A stretch of DNA of 64,000 bases from Prochlorococcus sp. AG-347-K17 (GTDB lineage Bacteria > Cyanobacteriota > Cyanobacteriia > PCC-6307 > Cyanobiaceae). The stretch spans positions 124,001 to 188,000 of the forward strand of contig QCCE01000001.1 of assembly GCA_003281385.1 (NCBI GenBank). Reading direction: 5' to 3'. The number at the start of each line of letters is the position of its first letter. The stretch's first letter is position 1. Positions 35,949 to 45,137 of this stretch are shown in pieces. Under the pieces are notes generated by a model. It saw nothing but the letters and a program-made list of their open reading frames with translations, was not told the DNA's origin and did not search any database. Position numbers and translations under genes: made by a program.

Positions 35949-37124
35949 ATGAAATTACCAAGCTGGCCTTACTACTCAAAAGATGAAATAAATGCAGTAG
36001 AAGAAGTCCTTAAATCAGGCGCTGTTAATTATTGGACAGGAAAGATATCTAAATCATTTGAAAATGAATTTGCTAATTTTTGCGGATGCAAATATTCTTT
36101 AGCCTTAGCAAACGGGTCTTTAGCACTATCATGTGCTTATTTAGCGATTGGTATAAAAAAGAATGATGAAGTAATTACAACACCAAGATCTTTTATTGCC
36201 ACTGCAAGTAGTGCATCATTATTGGGGGCAAAAATAGTATTTGCAGATGTGAACAGAGATTCTGGAAATATTACAGCTGAAAATATCGAACCTTTGATTA
36301 CAAAAAAAACAAAGGCAATAGTAGTCGTTCATTTAGCTGGTTGGCCAGTAGATATATTAAAAATTTCGAAACTTGCGAAAAATTATAATATTCCACTAAT
36401 AGAAGATTGCTCCCAAGCTCATGGAGCAGAAGTAACAATTAACGAAAAAAGTTATTCTATTGGTCAGTTTGGAGATATCAATACATGGAGTTTTTGCCAA
36501 GATAAGATAATTTCAACAGGAGGAGAAGGCGGTATGATTACGACTAATAATAAAAAGTATTATGAAAAAATTTGGTCCTTTAAAGATCACGGGAAATCCT
36601 TTTTAAAATTCAAAGATAACTCATCTAATCTTGAATATAGGTATATACATGATAATTTAGGCTCTAATTTTAGAATTACAGAGATGCAAAGTGCTATTGG
36701 TAGATTACAACTCAAAAAATTAAAAAATTGGCGAGAAATTAGAACTAAAAATGCTGAAATAATTATTAATCAATTAAAAAATAATAGATTAATAAGGGTC
36801 CCAAAACCTAACAATGAAGTGATCCATGGTTGGTACAAATTTAATTGTTTTTTAAATTTAGAATTATTAAAAGATGATTGGAATAGGAAAAAAATTATTG
36901 GAGAAATTAGATTAAAAGGATTTCCAGCCTTTCAAGGTTCATGTAGTGAACTTTATCTTGAAAAATGTTTTTTAAAAAAATCTATTGATCCAATTATATT
37001 ACCTATTGCAAAAGAATTAGGAAATACAAATTTAACATTCCTAATCCATCCCACTATTAATGAAAATGAAATGCTTGAATATGCTGAAAATATAAATAAT
37101 GTTTTTAAATTAGCTATGAAATAA
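35949..37124 (+). CDS. PglE-like PLP sugar aminotransferase
   Basis: A 391-residue DegT-family aminotransferase. The cofactor lysine is K186 in SFCQDKIISTGGEGG, with ANGSLAL at 54-60 and EDCSQAHG near 152-159 as cofactor contacts. It is clearly different from the WbpE-like enzyme at 29 kb. Adjacency to PglC- and PglD-like genes suggests it aminates C4 of UDP-4-keto-6-deoxy-HexNAc produced by the WbpM/PglF-like dehydratase. ATG start. It converges with the wbpB-like gene. Confidence 0.9.
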   Translation: MKLPSWPYYSKDEINAVEEVLKSGAVNYWTGKISKSFENEFANFCGCKYSLALANGSLALSCAYLAIGIKKNDEVITTPRSFIATASSASLLGAKIVFADVNRDSGNITAENIEPLITKKTKAIVVVHLAGWPVDILKISKLAKNYNIPLIEDCSQAHGAEVTINEKSYSIGQFGDINTWSFCQDKIISTGGEGGMITTNNKKYYEKIWSFKDHGKSFLKFKDNSSNLEYRYIHDNLGSNFRITEMQSAIGRLQLKKLKNWREIRTKNAEIIINQLKNNRLIRVPKPNNEVIHGWYKFNCFLNLELLKDDWNRKKIIGEIRLKGFPAFQGSCSELYLEKCFLKKSIDPIILPIAKELGNTNLTFLIHPTINENEMLEYAENINNVFKLAMK

Positions 37125-37127
37125 TAA

Positions 37128-38261
37128 TTAAGTTAAATCTCTTTCCAAAGGTAGTTCAACCTCTAATCCTGTTTTTGAAGAACGATAAGCCGCTATTAAT
37201 AATTCAAGACTTTTTAAACCCTCTTCACCTGAACAAATTGCTTCTGACTCACCCCTCAAATTTTTCAACATATTTTCATAATATGGAGGATGACCAAACC
37301 CATAGATATTTGATGTTTCATAACTTGCATTTCTTACCATCTCATCATCTTTATCAGAGTCTGAGAAGTGCCACTCTTCAATCTTATTAACAGCTTTTCC
37401 TCCAATCTTAACTGTACCTTTATCACCAATAATTGTAATAGAACCCTCAATATTATGAGGATAAGTAATCATGGTAACTGCCATAGTTCCTAAAACACCT
37501 TTTTCCCATTTAATTTTCAATACAGCTGTGTCCTCTACTTCAATCTTTCTTGCGACTGTTGAAGTAGAAGCGTTAATACTTTTTACGGGACCAATTAACC
37601 AATCAAGCAAATCAACATAATGGCTTGCCTGATTCATTAAAGCTCCTCCATCAAGCTCTATTGTACCTCTCCAATCATCTTGATCATAGTAGCTCTGTGG
37701 TCTTTGCCAAAAAACATTTACTACAACAAGTCCAATTTTACCAAAACGTTTTTTTAATATCTGATCTTTAACTAAGGTAATTGTTTTATTAAAACGATTT
37801 TGCTTAACAACAAAAAGTTTTACATTTTCATTTTTACAAACTTTAAGCATTTCTAAACCATCATTCCAATTCGTAGCCATTGGTTTTTCAGTACATATAT
37901 TAATTCCTAATTTTGCTGCTATGATAGTTTGCCTTGGATGCAATCCACTTGGGGTAGTGAGAATAATTAAATCAACTTCTAATTTATTATTTTTTATTTC
38001 ATTAAAAAATAAACTATCATTCTGAAATTCTTTTAAATAATCAAGAGATAATTGATATTTTCTTTTGCATTCTTCAATTAAAACTTTAGCTGATTCAATT
38101 CTTCTACTATCTTTATCGCATATAGCTACAAGCTCACACATTTGGTTATGAATAAAGATTGATCTAATATGATTATTCGAAATTCTTCCACAACCGATAA
38201 TTGCGACTTTTATTTTTTGTTTTAAAATTTTTTTTATTTCCATAAAAATTCTAAATATCAA
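37128..38261 (-). CDS. wbpB: WbpB-like UDP-GlcNAcA 3-dehydrogenase (Gfo/Idh/MocA family)
   Basis: A 377-residue NAD-dependent oxidoreductase. The Rossmann motif VAIIGCGRISNNHIRS is near 19-34, EKPMATN near 125 carries the family lysine, and DDWRGTIELDGGALMNQASH near 200-219 is typical of WbpB/WlbA, which oxidise C3 of UDP-GlcNAcA ahead of WbpE. An in-frame ATG at 38243 is an alternative start. It ends the minus-strand run wzx-hisH2-hisF2-wbpG-wbpB and complements wbpD, wbpE and wbpA on the plus strand. Confidence 0.9.
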   Translation of the reverse strand: MIFRIFMEIKKILKQKIKVAIIGCGRISNNHIRSIFIHNQMCELVAICDKDSRRIESAKVLIEECKRKYQLSLDYLKEFQNDSLFFNEIKNNKLEVDLIILTTPSGLHPRQTIIAAKLGINICTEKPMATNWNDGLEMLKVCKNENVKLFVVKQNRFNKTITLVKDQILKKRFGKIGLVVVNVFWQRPQSYYDQDDWRGTIELDGGALMNQASHYVDLLDWLIGPVKSINASTSTVARKIEVEDTAVLKIKWEKGVLGTMAVTMITYPHNIEGSITIIGDKGTVKIGGKAVNKIEEWHFSDSDKDDEMVRNASYETSNIYGFGHPPYYENMLKNLRGESEAICSGEEGLKSLELLIAAYRSSKTGLEVELPLERDLT

Positions 38262-38337
38262 TCAATTATATTGCTTCAGAATATATAAAAGTAAAAGTAG
38301 AAATAAATATTTAAGGGTAGAAAATTAAAGCTTTTTA

Positions 38338-39495
38338 TTAAGAGTATTTATTTAATAAAATTCCAAATTTATTCGTTAAAAAATTCTGAGTTTTCTTTAA
38401 TAAATTATAATATTTTGTCCAATTTTTAAAAGAGCTATGTTCTCTATTTTTATTCCCAATATATTCTTCTAGTAATTCTACTGTAATTCCTAATTTCTTT
38501 GCAATATATAACTTATCAAAATCTATTTCATCTTTACAATAAAGATCCTCTTTCAAAATTTCAATTGCATCACTTCTTTTTAATTGTCTTGAATTTATTA
38601 AGCTTGACAGGTGAGGGAGTCTTTTATCGATACCAAATTTTTTTGGTAAATAATAATTCTGATAGAAACTTGTAAAGATTGATTCACCATGCTTTCTTTT
38701 ATAATCTTTAAAACCAACCTTTTCGGATAGTTCTCTACAAGCTTCAACTTTGTTATATCTCATATAATTAAGTGGCCTTATAGTTTTAATATTAAAAAAA
38801 ATTGGATATAAAAAATAATATTCAAAAAAGCTTGTAATTTTATAATCCTTTAATTTTTTATCACCAAATTTTTTATAAATATCTTTTATATTTATGGAGT
38901 CATTATTACTCCATAGCCAAGAATCAGGGAAAACCCCTTCAGTCGCAATATTACCCCCTGATAATAAATAATTTATGTTGTTACTTACAGCATACTTATA
39001 CAAATAGCTAATAAATATATGATCTTGTGGAATATCCTGATTTGGTACACCAGCTTTAAGATAGGCCAATTGTAAACTTTTCATTTCCTCCCAATTAACA
39101 ACATGTGTTATCAATTCATATCTACAATATTTGACTATAGATTCAATATTTGAAACTGCTAATTCCGAATTCCACCCAGCATCTATATGAATTACCAAAG
39201 GTTTAAGACCTAACTCATAGACCTTTAATGCTAAGTAAGAGCTATCAATTCCTCCACTTAATCCCAATAAACAGTCAAATTTTTTATTCTTAGAATTTTT
39301 TTTTATTTTATTAAAAATAGTATTTAATCTCCTATTTCCTTCTTCATTTGGAAACCAATTATTATTTTCATAATTTGAAAATTTAATACAATGATTACAT
39401 ACTCCTTGAGAATTGAATTGTATAAATCTATCAGATGTATCCATTACACATCTTTTGCATCTCTTATATTTTGTATGACCATATTTTTTAATCAT
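38338..39495 (-). CDS. wbpG: WbpG-like N-acetyl sugar amidotransferase
   Basis: A 385-residue PP-loop ATPase family enzyme. Zinc-type cysteines C13/C16 and C33/C36 precede the ATP pyrophosphatase motif SGGIDS at 80-85. NIATEGVFPDSWLW near 188-202 is a conserved substrate-side stretch. With HisH2 and HisF2 it is expected to form an acetamidino group on an N-acetylated uronic acid, as in Pseudomonas O-antigens. ATG start; hisF2 ends 21 bases upstream. It shares the zinc-plus-PP-loop architecture with the C-terminal part of the fusion at 31.6 kb. Confidence 0.9.
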   Translation of the reverse strand: MIKKYGHTKYKRCKRCVMDTSDRFIQFNSQGVCNHCIKFSNYENNNWFPNEEGNRRLNTIFNKIKKNSKNKKFDCLLGLSGGIDSSYLALKVYELGLKPLVIHIDAGWNSELAVSNIESIVKYCRYELITHVVNWEEMKSLQLAYLKAGVPNQDIPQDHIFISYLYKYAVSNNINYLLSGGNIATEGVFPDSWLWSNNDSINIKDIYKKFGDKKLKDYKITSFFEYYFLYPIFFNIKTIRPLNYMRYNKVEACRELSEKVGFKDYKRKHGESIFTSFYQNYYLPKKFGIDKRLPHLSSLINSRQLKRSDAIEILKEDLYCKDEIDFDKLYIAKKLGITVELLEEYIGNKNREHSSFKNWTKYYNLLKKTQNFLTNKFGILLNKYS

Positions 39496-39516
39496 TTAGT
39501 ACAAGAAAGAGGTGAT

Positions 39517-40275
39517 TCAAGAAAATAGAGATTTTATTTCTTCATACGTTGGGTAAGTTAATAATACTGCTTTATGGGGACCATAGAAACAAAAAAAAGA
39601 ACCTGCTGCTACAGCACTTGCTCCAGACTTGATAAGTTTTTTCATATCATGCAAACTAGCTATTCCGCCAAGAGATACAATAGGTAAATTTATTTCCTTA
39701 GATAGCATCTCAACAAGTTCATTATCTGGACCTTTTAATAAACCATCCTTATCAACGGAATTAAGGAGAATTTCCCCTACACCAATCTCTGATAAATTCT
39801 TAATAAAATTTATCCAATCATGTTCTAATTTCTTTTTATTAAGGTAGCTATAAATTTTTGGTTTTTTAAATATATTTCTTTTAATGTCAATAGAAATAAT
39901 TATACTTTGGCTCCCAAATTGATTGACTAGTTTACTTATTAATAAGGTATCTTTAAGAGCAACATTATTTAAACAAATTTTCTCGACGCCTAATGCAAAT
40001 ATATCCTTTGCCTGCTGAAGAGTTCTAATACCCCCTCCATAAGATAAAGGCATAAGGCATTCTCCACTGATAGATTCTATAAGTTCATAATTTGGTTCTC
40101 TGTTATTCTTTGTGGCTGATATGTCTATAAGCATAATTTCATCGACCTCTTTTTCATTAAAAATCCTTACCGCATTAAGAGGATCTCCTATATATTTAGA
40201 TTTTGAAAATTGAACAGTTTTAACTAAATTATTATTTTCAATAGTCAAAACAGGAATTACTCTATTGAGAAGCAT
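39517..40275 (-). CDS. hisF2: HisF2-like ammonia-channelling partner of sugar amidotransferase
   Basis: A 252-residue TIM barrel resembling imidazole glycerol phosphate synthase subunit HisF. In true HisF the first strand reads CLDV with a catalytic aspartate; here it reads PVLTIENN, so that residue is replaced by threonine. The second catalytic aspartate region (SIDIKR near 126) is kept. With its place between hisH2 and wbpG this supports a sugar-amidation role rather than histidine synthesis. ATG start, two bases after hisH2. Confidence 0.9.
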   Translation of the reverse strand: MLLNRVIPVLTIENNNLVKTVQFSKSKYIGDPLNAVRIFNEKEVDEIMLIDISATKNNREPNYELIESISGECLMPLSYGGGIRTLQQAKDIFALGVEKICLNNVALKDTLLISKLVNQFGSQSIIISIDIKRNIFKKPKIYSYLNKKKLEHDWINFIKNLSEIGVGEILLNSVDKDGLLKGPDNELVEMLSKEINLPIVSLGGIASLHDMKKLIKSGASAVAAGSFFCFYGPHKAVLLTYPTYEEIKSLFS

Positions 40276-40277
40276 AT

Positions 40278-40892
40278 TTATAAATTTAGAAAATTTTCAA
40301 AAAGTTCCAAACCAAATTTATGGCTTCTTTCGGGATGAAATTGAACACCGTAGATATTATTTTTTTGAAATGCGGCACAAAATAAATCCCCATAATTACA
40401 TGAAGCTATTTGGATTGTTTTATCTTTTGGCTTGACACAATAGCTATGAACAAAATAAAACCTATATTCTTTATTAAAATTCAAAATTTTATTTTCTTTC
40501 TCAATATTTATATGATTCCATCCCATATGAGGATATCTAAGTTTTTTAGCAGAAATTGTTTTCATATTTACGACATCTGCATCTATCAATTTCAGGCCTG
40601 TTAGTTTACCCTCCTCACTTTTATTACACATTAATTGCATACCTAAACATATCCCCAAAATATTCACATCGCCAGAATCTAAATATTTTTTTAAATCGTT
40701 TGAAAAAGATCCTTTATTTAAAACTTGCATTGCGGCATCAAATTTACCAACCCCAGGTAAAATTAGCTTTGAGTAATCATCTAGTTGACTAGCATTTAAA
40801 ATTCTTTCTCCCCTATATCCAAAACGAGACAGGACACTATTTATTGATCCAAAATTTGCTATTCCTGTATCAATCAAACCTACTTTCTTCAT
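40278..40892 (-). CDS. hisH2: HisH2-like class I glutaminase
   Basis: A 204-residue glutamine amidotransferase of the HisH type. The nucleophile is C82 in LGICLGMQLM, and the histidine-glutamate pair is in GVQFHPERSHKFG near the C-terminus. LPGVGKFDAAM at 45-55 is the oxyanion region. It should release ammonia and pass it through HisF2 to WbpG. ATG start. The flippase gene lies 62 bases upstream on the same strand. Confidence 0.92.
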   Translation of the reverse strand: MKKVGLIDTGIANFGSINSVLSRFGYRGERILNASQLDDYSKLILPGVGKFDAAMQVLNKGSFSNDLKKYLDSGDVNILGICLGMQLMCNKSEEGKLTGLKLIDADVVNMKTISAKKLRYPHMGWNHINIEKENKILNFNKEYRFYFVHSYCVKPKDKTIQIASCNYGDLFCAAFQKNNIYGVQFHPERSHKFGLELFENFLNL

Positions 40893-40954
40893 TGTCTTAT
40901 TTTAAAGACTTAAAGCTCTTAAATAATAACTCATTAAGATAATAAATAAATTTT

Positions 40955-42250
40955 TTAAGATAATTTTTTTGAAGCTGAGTAAGCTAAATATATTGCTATT
41001 AAATACATTACAAAAGATAAGAAACTATAATTAAACAAAACATTTTTTAGAGAAATATTTAATTTAAAAAAGTAAGGTATTAAAAAACTAATAAAAGTAG
41101 TAAAAAGAAAACTAATTTGCCATAAAAAATCTAATTTTTGTTTCTTACAAATTATCAAAACATAACTTAGCGGACTTGAAACAAAATTAACACAAATCAA
41201 AAGAAACATGCTTTGAATCAAAAATCCACCATATGACCATTGTTTGCCAAAAACATAACTAAATAAGTAAGGGAAAAATATTAGAATTGGTCCTAAAATA
41301 AAAATAGAAATCCTTGTTAAAATTTTAAAAAATGAGGAAAAGCTATTTCTACAGTTTCCAAATTTTTTTATTTCATTTGTAATCTTATCCCTAAAAATAT
41401 CTCTAAAAGCAGAAATAAATATTCCTATTGGGAAGTAAATAGCTCTATATGCAAGTTCATATTGACCTAATAATTCCTCTCCATAAAAATAACCTATAAA
41501 AAAAACTGGTAAACTGGAATTCAAATTGCTTATTAAGTTACTTGGCGTTGTCCATAAAGTTAAAGATCTATTTCTAGTGAAAATCTTTAACAATCTTTTT
41601 AAACTAAAATAAGAAATTTTAAATATACTTTTTTTTAATAAAACAATAGTTAGAAGGATATTAACTATAATTAATCCAATTATGTATGAATATATTAAGC
41701 CTTTATAACCTAGTCCATTTACACCAAAAAAAAGGGATAACAATGGAATGAATGCTCCTAGGATAATTTTTGTTATTCCTAAAAATTTATAAATTGAATT
41801 TCTTATAATTAACAATCTCAATGAATTAAATGTTCCTAACAAAAATATTGATAATGGTAAATAATATATAAAAAATTTTATATCTAATTCAAATTGATCA
41901 AAAGTTTCAAATAATAAATTTTTAAAAGGTAATATTTGTACTAAAGATGTAAATAAAAATGCAATTACAATAGAAAGAAAAGTTGCATTTGTAATGTTCT
42001 TTTCATCACTTTCTATTAGTATAGAATTCTCTAATGAGAGAGTTGAAATTGTACCAAGTATAGAAGAAGTTGTAAAAAATAATGAACCATTAGCAAAGTC
42101 ACTTGGCGTATAAACTCTTGATAGAAACGGGCTACATAAAAGAAGAGAAAACTGTGCAACTAAATAAGAACCTATATATTTAGCCTGAATTCGGTCTAAA
42201 TTACTTTTGACTAAATTAAAATTTTTGTTAATTATACTTGAAATATTCAA
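40955..42250 (-). CDS. Wzx-type oligosaccharide flippase (MATE/PST family)
   Basis: A 431-residue membrane protein with about twelve helices, of the polysaccharide transporter type that flips undecaprenyl-linked repeat units to the periplasm. SPFLSRVYTPSDFANGSLFF near 37-56 is a typical opening segment, and GYFYGEELLGQYELAYRAIYFP in the middle is a family hallmark. It is the only flippase recognised in the window. ATG start. It heads the hisH2-hisF2-wbpG-wbpB run and is divergent from the GT4 gene at 42.4 kb. Confidence 0.9.
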   Translation of the reverse strand: MNISSIINKNFNLVKSNLDRIQAKYIGSYLVAQFSLLLCSPFLSRVYTPSDFANGSLFFTTSSILGTISTLSLENSILIESDEKNITNATFLSIVIAFLFTSLVQILPFKNLLFETFDQFELDIKFFIYYLPLSIFLLGTFNSLRLLIIRNSIYKFLGITKIILGAFIPLLSLFFGVNGLGYKGLIYSYIIGLIIVNILLTIVLLKKSIFKISYFSLKRLLKIFTRNRSLTLWTTPSNLISNLNSSLPVFFIGYFYGEELLGQYELAYRAIYFPIGIFISAFRDIFRDKITNEIKKFGNCRNSFSSFFKILTRISIFILGPILIFFPYLFSYVFGKQWSYGGFLIQSMFLLICVNFVSSPLSYVLIICKKQKLDFLWQISFLFTTFISFLIPYFFKLNISLKNVLFNYSFLSFVMYLIAIYLAYSASKKLS

Positions 42251-42358
42251 AATAAATAAAAAAATAATATTTAGTTTTTAAATATACAAATTATATAAAC
42301 TAATATCTTTCAATAGGCATCTATTATACAATAATTAATGTTCAAATCAAAAGATTGA

Positions 42359-43465
42359 ATGATGAAAAATATATATCAAATAACTATTGCACATAGTAGA
42401 TATGACAGCAGAATTTTTCATAGAATATCTAAATCCCTTGCAAAAACAAAATTAAACTTAAAACTTATAGTTTCTGATGGATTAGGTTATGAAAAAAAAG
42501 ATAACCTTATCATTAAGGATATAGGAAATTATAATAAATTATTTTTTAAAAATATATTCAAGCAAATAAAAATTTTTTTTGAATTAAAAAATAAAAATTC
42601 CATAATACATTTTCATGAACCAATACTTCTTCCACTTGCAATTTTTTTAAGGATATTCGGTAACATAGTAATTTTTGATATGCATGAAAATATTCACCTA
42701 CAGATTATGACAAAAAATTGGCCTTTACCAAATATCATAAAAAAAATTATTTCTAAATTTTATAGAAAAATTGAAAATCAATTTTTAAGAGGTTTGAATG
42801 GCATAACTGTACCTCAGCCAATAATGGTTGATATTTATAAAAAATATAATAAAAATATAATCTCTATTTCTAATTTTTATACAAATGAAAAAGATAATAA
42901 TTCAAAAAATATCTTAAAATTGAAAAGCTATAAGGATTTAATTTACTCTGGTACAGTTTCTAAGGAGAGAGGATTTTTCAACATGATAAATCTAATGGCT
43001 TCTTTACCAAAAGAATATAAATTACATATTGCAGGTAATGTAAATAATGAATTAAAGAAAAAGATACCCGATTCATTAAAAAATAATATTATTCTCTATG
43101 GATATTTAGATTTAAATGAACTTAAAAAACTATATAGAAAATGTGGAATTGGTTTAATTATGTTTAATAATATAGGCCAATACTACATGAGCTATTCATT
43201 AAAGCTTTTTGAGTATATGCATTATGGTATGTTTATAATAATGCCAAATTTTGGGGAATGGCTAATATTCAATAAAGATTATAAGGTAGGTTTAAATCTA
43301 GATCCAAAAGATTCTAGAAATTCCTCAAATACTTTAAAAAATTTAGATATAAATTCTCTAAACGTTTTCTCAGAAAGAAATTTTTCAAATGTAAGAAAAT
43401 TTTTTATATGGGAAAATGAAGTTGTTAAACTTATAGATTTCTACAAAAAACTTTCAAAATATTAA
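42359..43465 (+). CDS. Glycosyltransferase family 4
   Basis: A 368-residue GT-B enzyme with N-terminal TIAHSRYDSRIFHRISKSL and an IIHFHEPILLPLAIF segment near 80-95, as in GT4 enzymes of capsule clusters. The donor domain starts near LIYSGTVSKERGFFNMI (about 197). The usual EX7E region is replaced by SLKLFEYMHYGMFIIMPN, which keeps the second glutamate only. Two ATG codons at the start are alternatives. Its stop overlaps the next start (TAATG). Confidence 0.82.
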   Translation: MMKNIYQITIAHSRYDSRIFHRISKSLAKTKLNLKLIVSDGLGYEKKDNLIIKDIGNYNKLFFKNIFKQIKIFFELKNKNSIIHFHEPILLPLAIFLRIFGNIVIFDMHENIHLQIMTKNWPLPNIIKKIISKFYRKIENQFLRGLNGITVPQPIMVDIYKKYNKNIISISNFYTNEKDNNSKNILKLKSYKDLIYSGTVSKERGFFNMINLMASLPKEYKLHIAGNVNNELKKKIPDSLKNNIILYGYLDLNELKKLYRKCGIGLIMFNNIGQYYMSYSLKLFEYMHYGMFIIMPNFGEWLIFNKDYKVGLNLDPKDSRNSSNTLKNLDINSLNVFSERNFSNVRKFFIWENEVVKLIDFYKKLSKY

Positions 43466-44106
43466 TGTCACTTTCTTCTTTTAAAAATGTATTTATCCTA
43501 TCCCCACATACTGATGATGGTGAGCTTGGAGCAGGGGGCACTATTGCAAAATTAAATGAATTAGGTGCTAATATTTACTACTTTGCCTTCACAACTGCAG
43601 AGAAATCAATACCTCCTGAATTCAAGAAAAATATATTAAAAACTGAAGTCATAAATGCAACTAAAGTATTAGGAATTCCAAAAGAAAATGTATGTCTTTA
43701 TAACTATGAAGTAAGAAAGTTAAATTATGTAAGACAAGAAATTTTAGAAAGTCTGATAAATCATCGAGAAAAAGTATATCCAGATCTTGTATTAATGCCA
43801 ACATTAAATGATATCCACCAAGATCATGAAACTATTTCAAAGGAGGGGCTTAGAGCCTTTAAAAATACAACTATTCTTGGTTACGAATTAATATGGAATA
43901 ATTTAAGATTTAATACTACATCTTATGTTGAATTAAGCGAATCTAATATGAAAAGAAAAATAAATGCACTTAAAGAATATAAATCACAGGCAAAGAAAAA
44001 TTATTTTAATCCAGATTTTATCAGATCCTTAGCAAAAACAAGGGGTATTCAATTTGGAACAACTTATGCAGAGTGCTTTGAGGTTATTAGATGGAGAATA
44101 AAATAA
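43465..44106 (+). CDS. PIG-L/LmbE family de-N-acetylase
   Basis: A 213-residue zinc-dependent deacetylase. The metal-binding motif is H15-x-D17-D18 in SPHTDDGELGAGG, and a second histidine pair lies in DIHQDHETI near 114-122. The family removes N-acetyl groups from sugars such as GlcNAc-derived intermediates. Its ATG overlaps the GT4 stop by one base and its last 16 bases overlap the ATP-grasp gene, strong signs of coupled translation. It may expose a free amine for the following ligase. Confidence 0.88.
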   Translation: MSLSSFKNVFILSPHTDDGELGAGGTIAKLNELGANIYYFAFTTAEKSIPPEFKKNILKTEVINATKVLGIPKENVCLYNYEVRKLNYVRQEILESLINHREKVYPDLVLMPTLNDIHQDHETISKEGLRAFKNTTILGYELIWNNLRFNTTSYVELSESNMKRKINALKEYKSQAKKNYFNPDFIRSLAKTRGIQFGTTYAECFEVIRWRIK

Positions 44107-45137
44107 ATATTCTTATTACTGGAGTTGGTTCTCCTGGGGGGCCAGGAATAATTAAAGCAATTTTAGAAGAAAAAGAAATTTTTAATATTTACCTCTGTGA
44201 TGCAGACCAAAATGCAACTGGCAAATATTTAATTGAAAAAAATTTTAGAGTAATACCTAAAGCATCAGACCCAAATTTTATAGATTTTTTATTAAAATTA
44301 TGCAAGGAATATAATATCAAATTAATAATTCCCCTAGTTACACGTGAACTATTAGAATTATCAAAGAAAAAATATTTGTTCAAGGAAAATAATATAGATA
44401 TTCTCGTTTCAGATTATGAAAGCTTAAAAATTTTAAATGATAAAGGATTACTTTATAACCACTTAAAAAATAATAAAATCAAAGTTCCAAGATTTGAATT
44501 AATTAATAAGAAAAAAGATTTTACTTATGCCCTTAAAAGATTAGGTTATCCAAAATTACCTGTGATAATGAAGCCGAGAATTTCTAATGGTAGCAGAGGT
44601 GTGAGAATTATTTCAGAAGAATTTAAAAAATTTGAATTACTTTTTTTTCAAAAACCTAATTCACTTTTTATTAAATTAGAAGAAGTTTTATCAATAATAG
44701 GTGACAGAAATTTTCCACCATTAATACTTTCTGAATTTCTTCCAGGCGAGGAGTTAACCGTAGATTGCATTCTAAATAATGGGAATATTGAAAATATTAT
44801 CATTAGAACAAGAGATCAAATGCGAGAGGGAATATCTATTAAAGGCAAATTCATTAAAAATGAAAAAATAATCCATTATATTCAACAAATATTATGCACT
44901 TTAAAGGGATTAGATGGATCAGTCGGTTTTCAGTTAAAAAAATCTACTAATGAAGAGTATCTTTTACTTGAATCCAACCCAAGACTTCAAGGTTCAAGTA
45001 CTACTGCATTAGGAATTGGAATAAATATTCCAGTAATTATAATCAAAAATAAACTAGGTATAAAAAATGAAATTAATGAAATAAAAAATAAAGTTGCTTT
45101 TTCTAGATTTTATGAAAACATTTTTTATGAATATTGA
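44091..45137 (+). CDS. ATP-grasp domain ligase (carbamoyl-phosphate-synthase-like)
   Basis: A 348-residue protein. A Rossmann-like N-terminal domain with TGVGSPGGPGIIKAI at 10-24 is followed by an ATP-grasp core: LPVIMKPRISNGSRGVRII near 153-171, EFLPGEELTVDC near 213-224, and LLLESNPRLQGSS near 288-300 carrying magnesium ligands. Such enzymes join a carboxylate to an amine using ATP. The substrate is unknown. Located between overlapping PIG-L and HAD genes, it may acylate an amine on a sugar. Confidence 0.85.
   Translation: MENKINILITGVGSPGGPGIIKAILEEKEIFNIYLCDADQNATGKYLIEKNFRVIPKASDPNFIDFLLKLCKEYNIKLIIPLVTRELLELSKKKYLFKENNIDILVSDYESLKILNDKGLLYNHLKNNKIKVPRFELINKKKDFTYALKRLGYPKLPVIMKPRISNGSRGVRIISEEFKKFELLFFQKPNSLFIKLEEVLSIIGDRNFPPLILSEFLPGEELTVDCILNNGNIENIIIRTRDQMREGISIKGKFIKNEKIIHYIQQILCTLKGLDGSVGFQLKKSTNEEYLLLESNPRLQGSSTTALGIGINIPVIIIKNKLGIKNEINEIKNKVAFSRFYENIFYEY

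Noticed and set aside
39517-40892. Histidine biosynthesis genes hisF and hisH
   Set aside because: The HisF-like protein lacks the first catalytic aspartate and the pair is embedded with wbpG and wbpB in a glycan island, so a sugar-amidation role is more likely.
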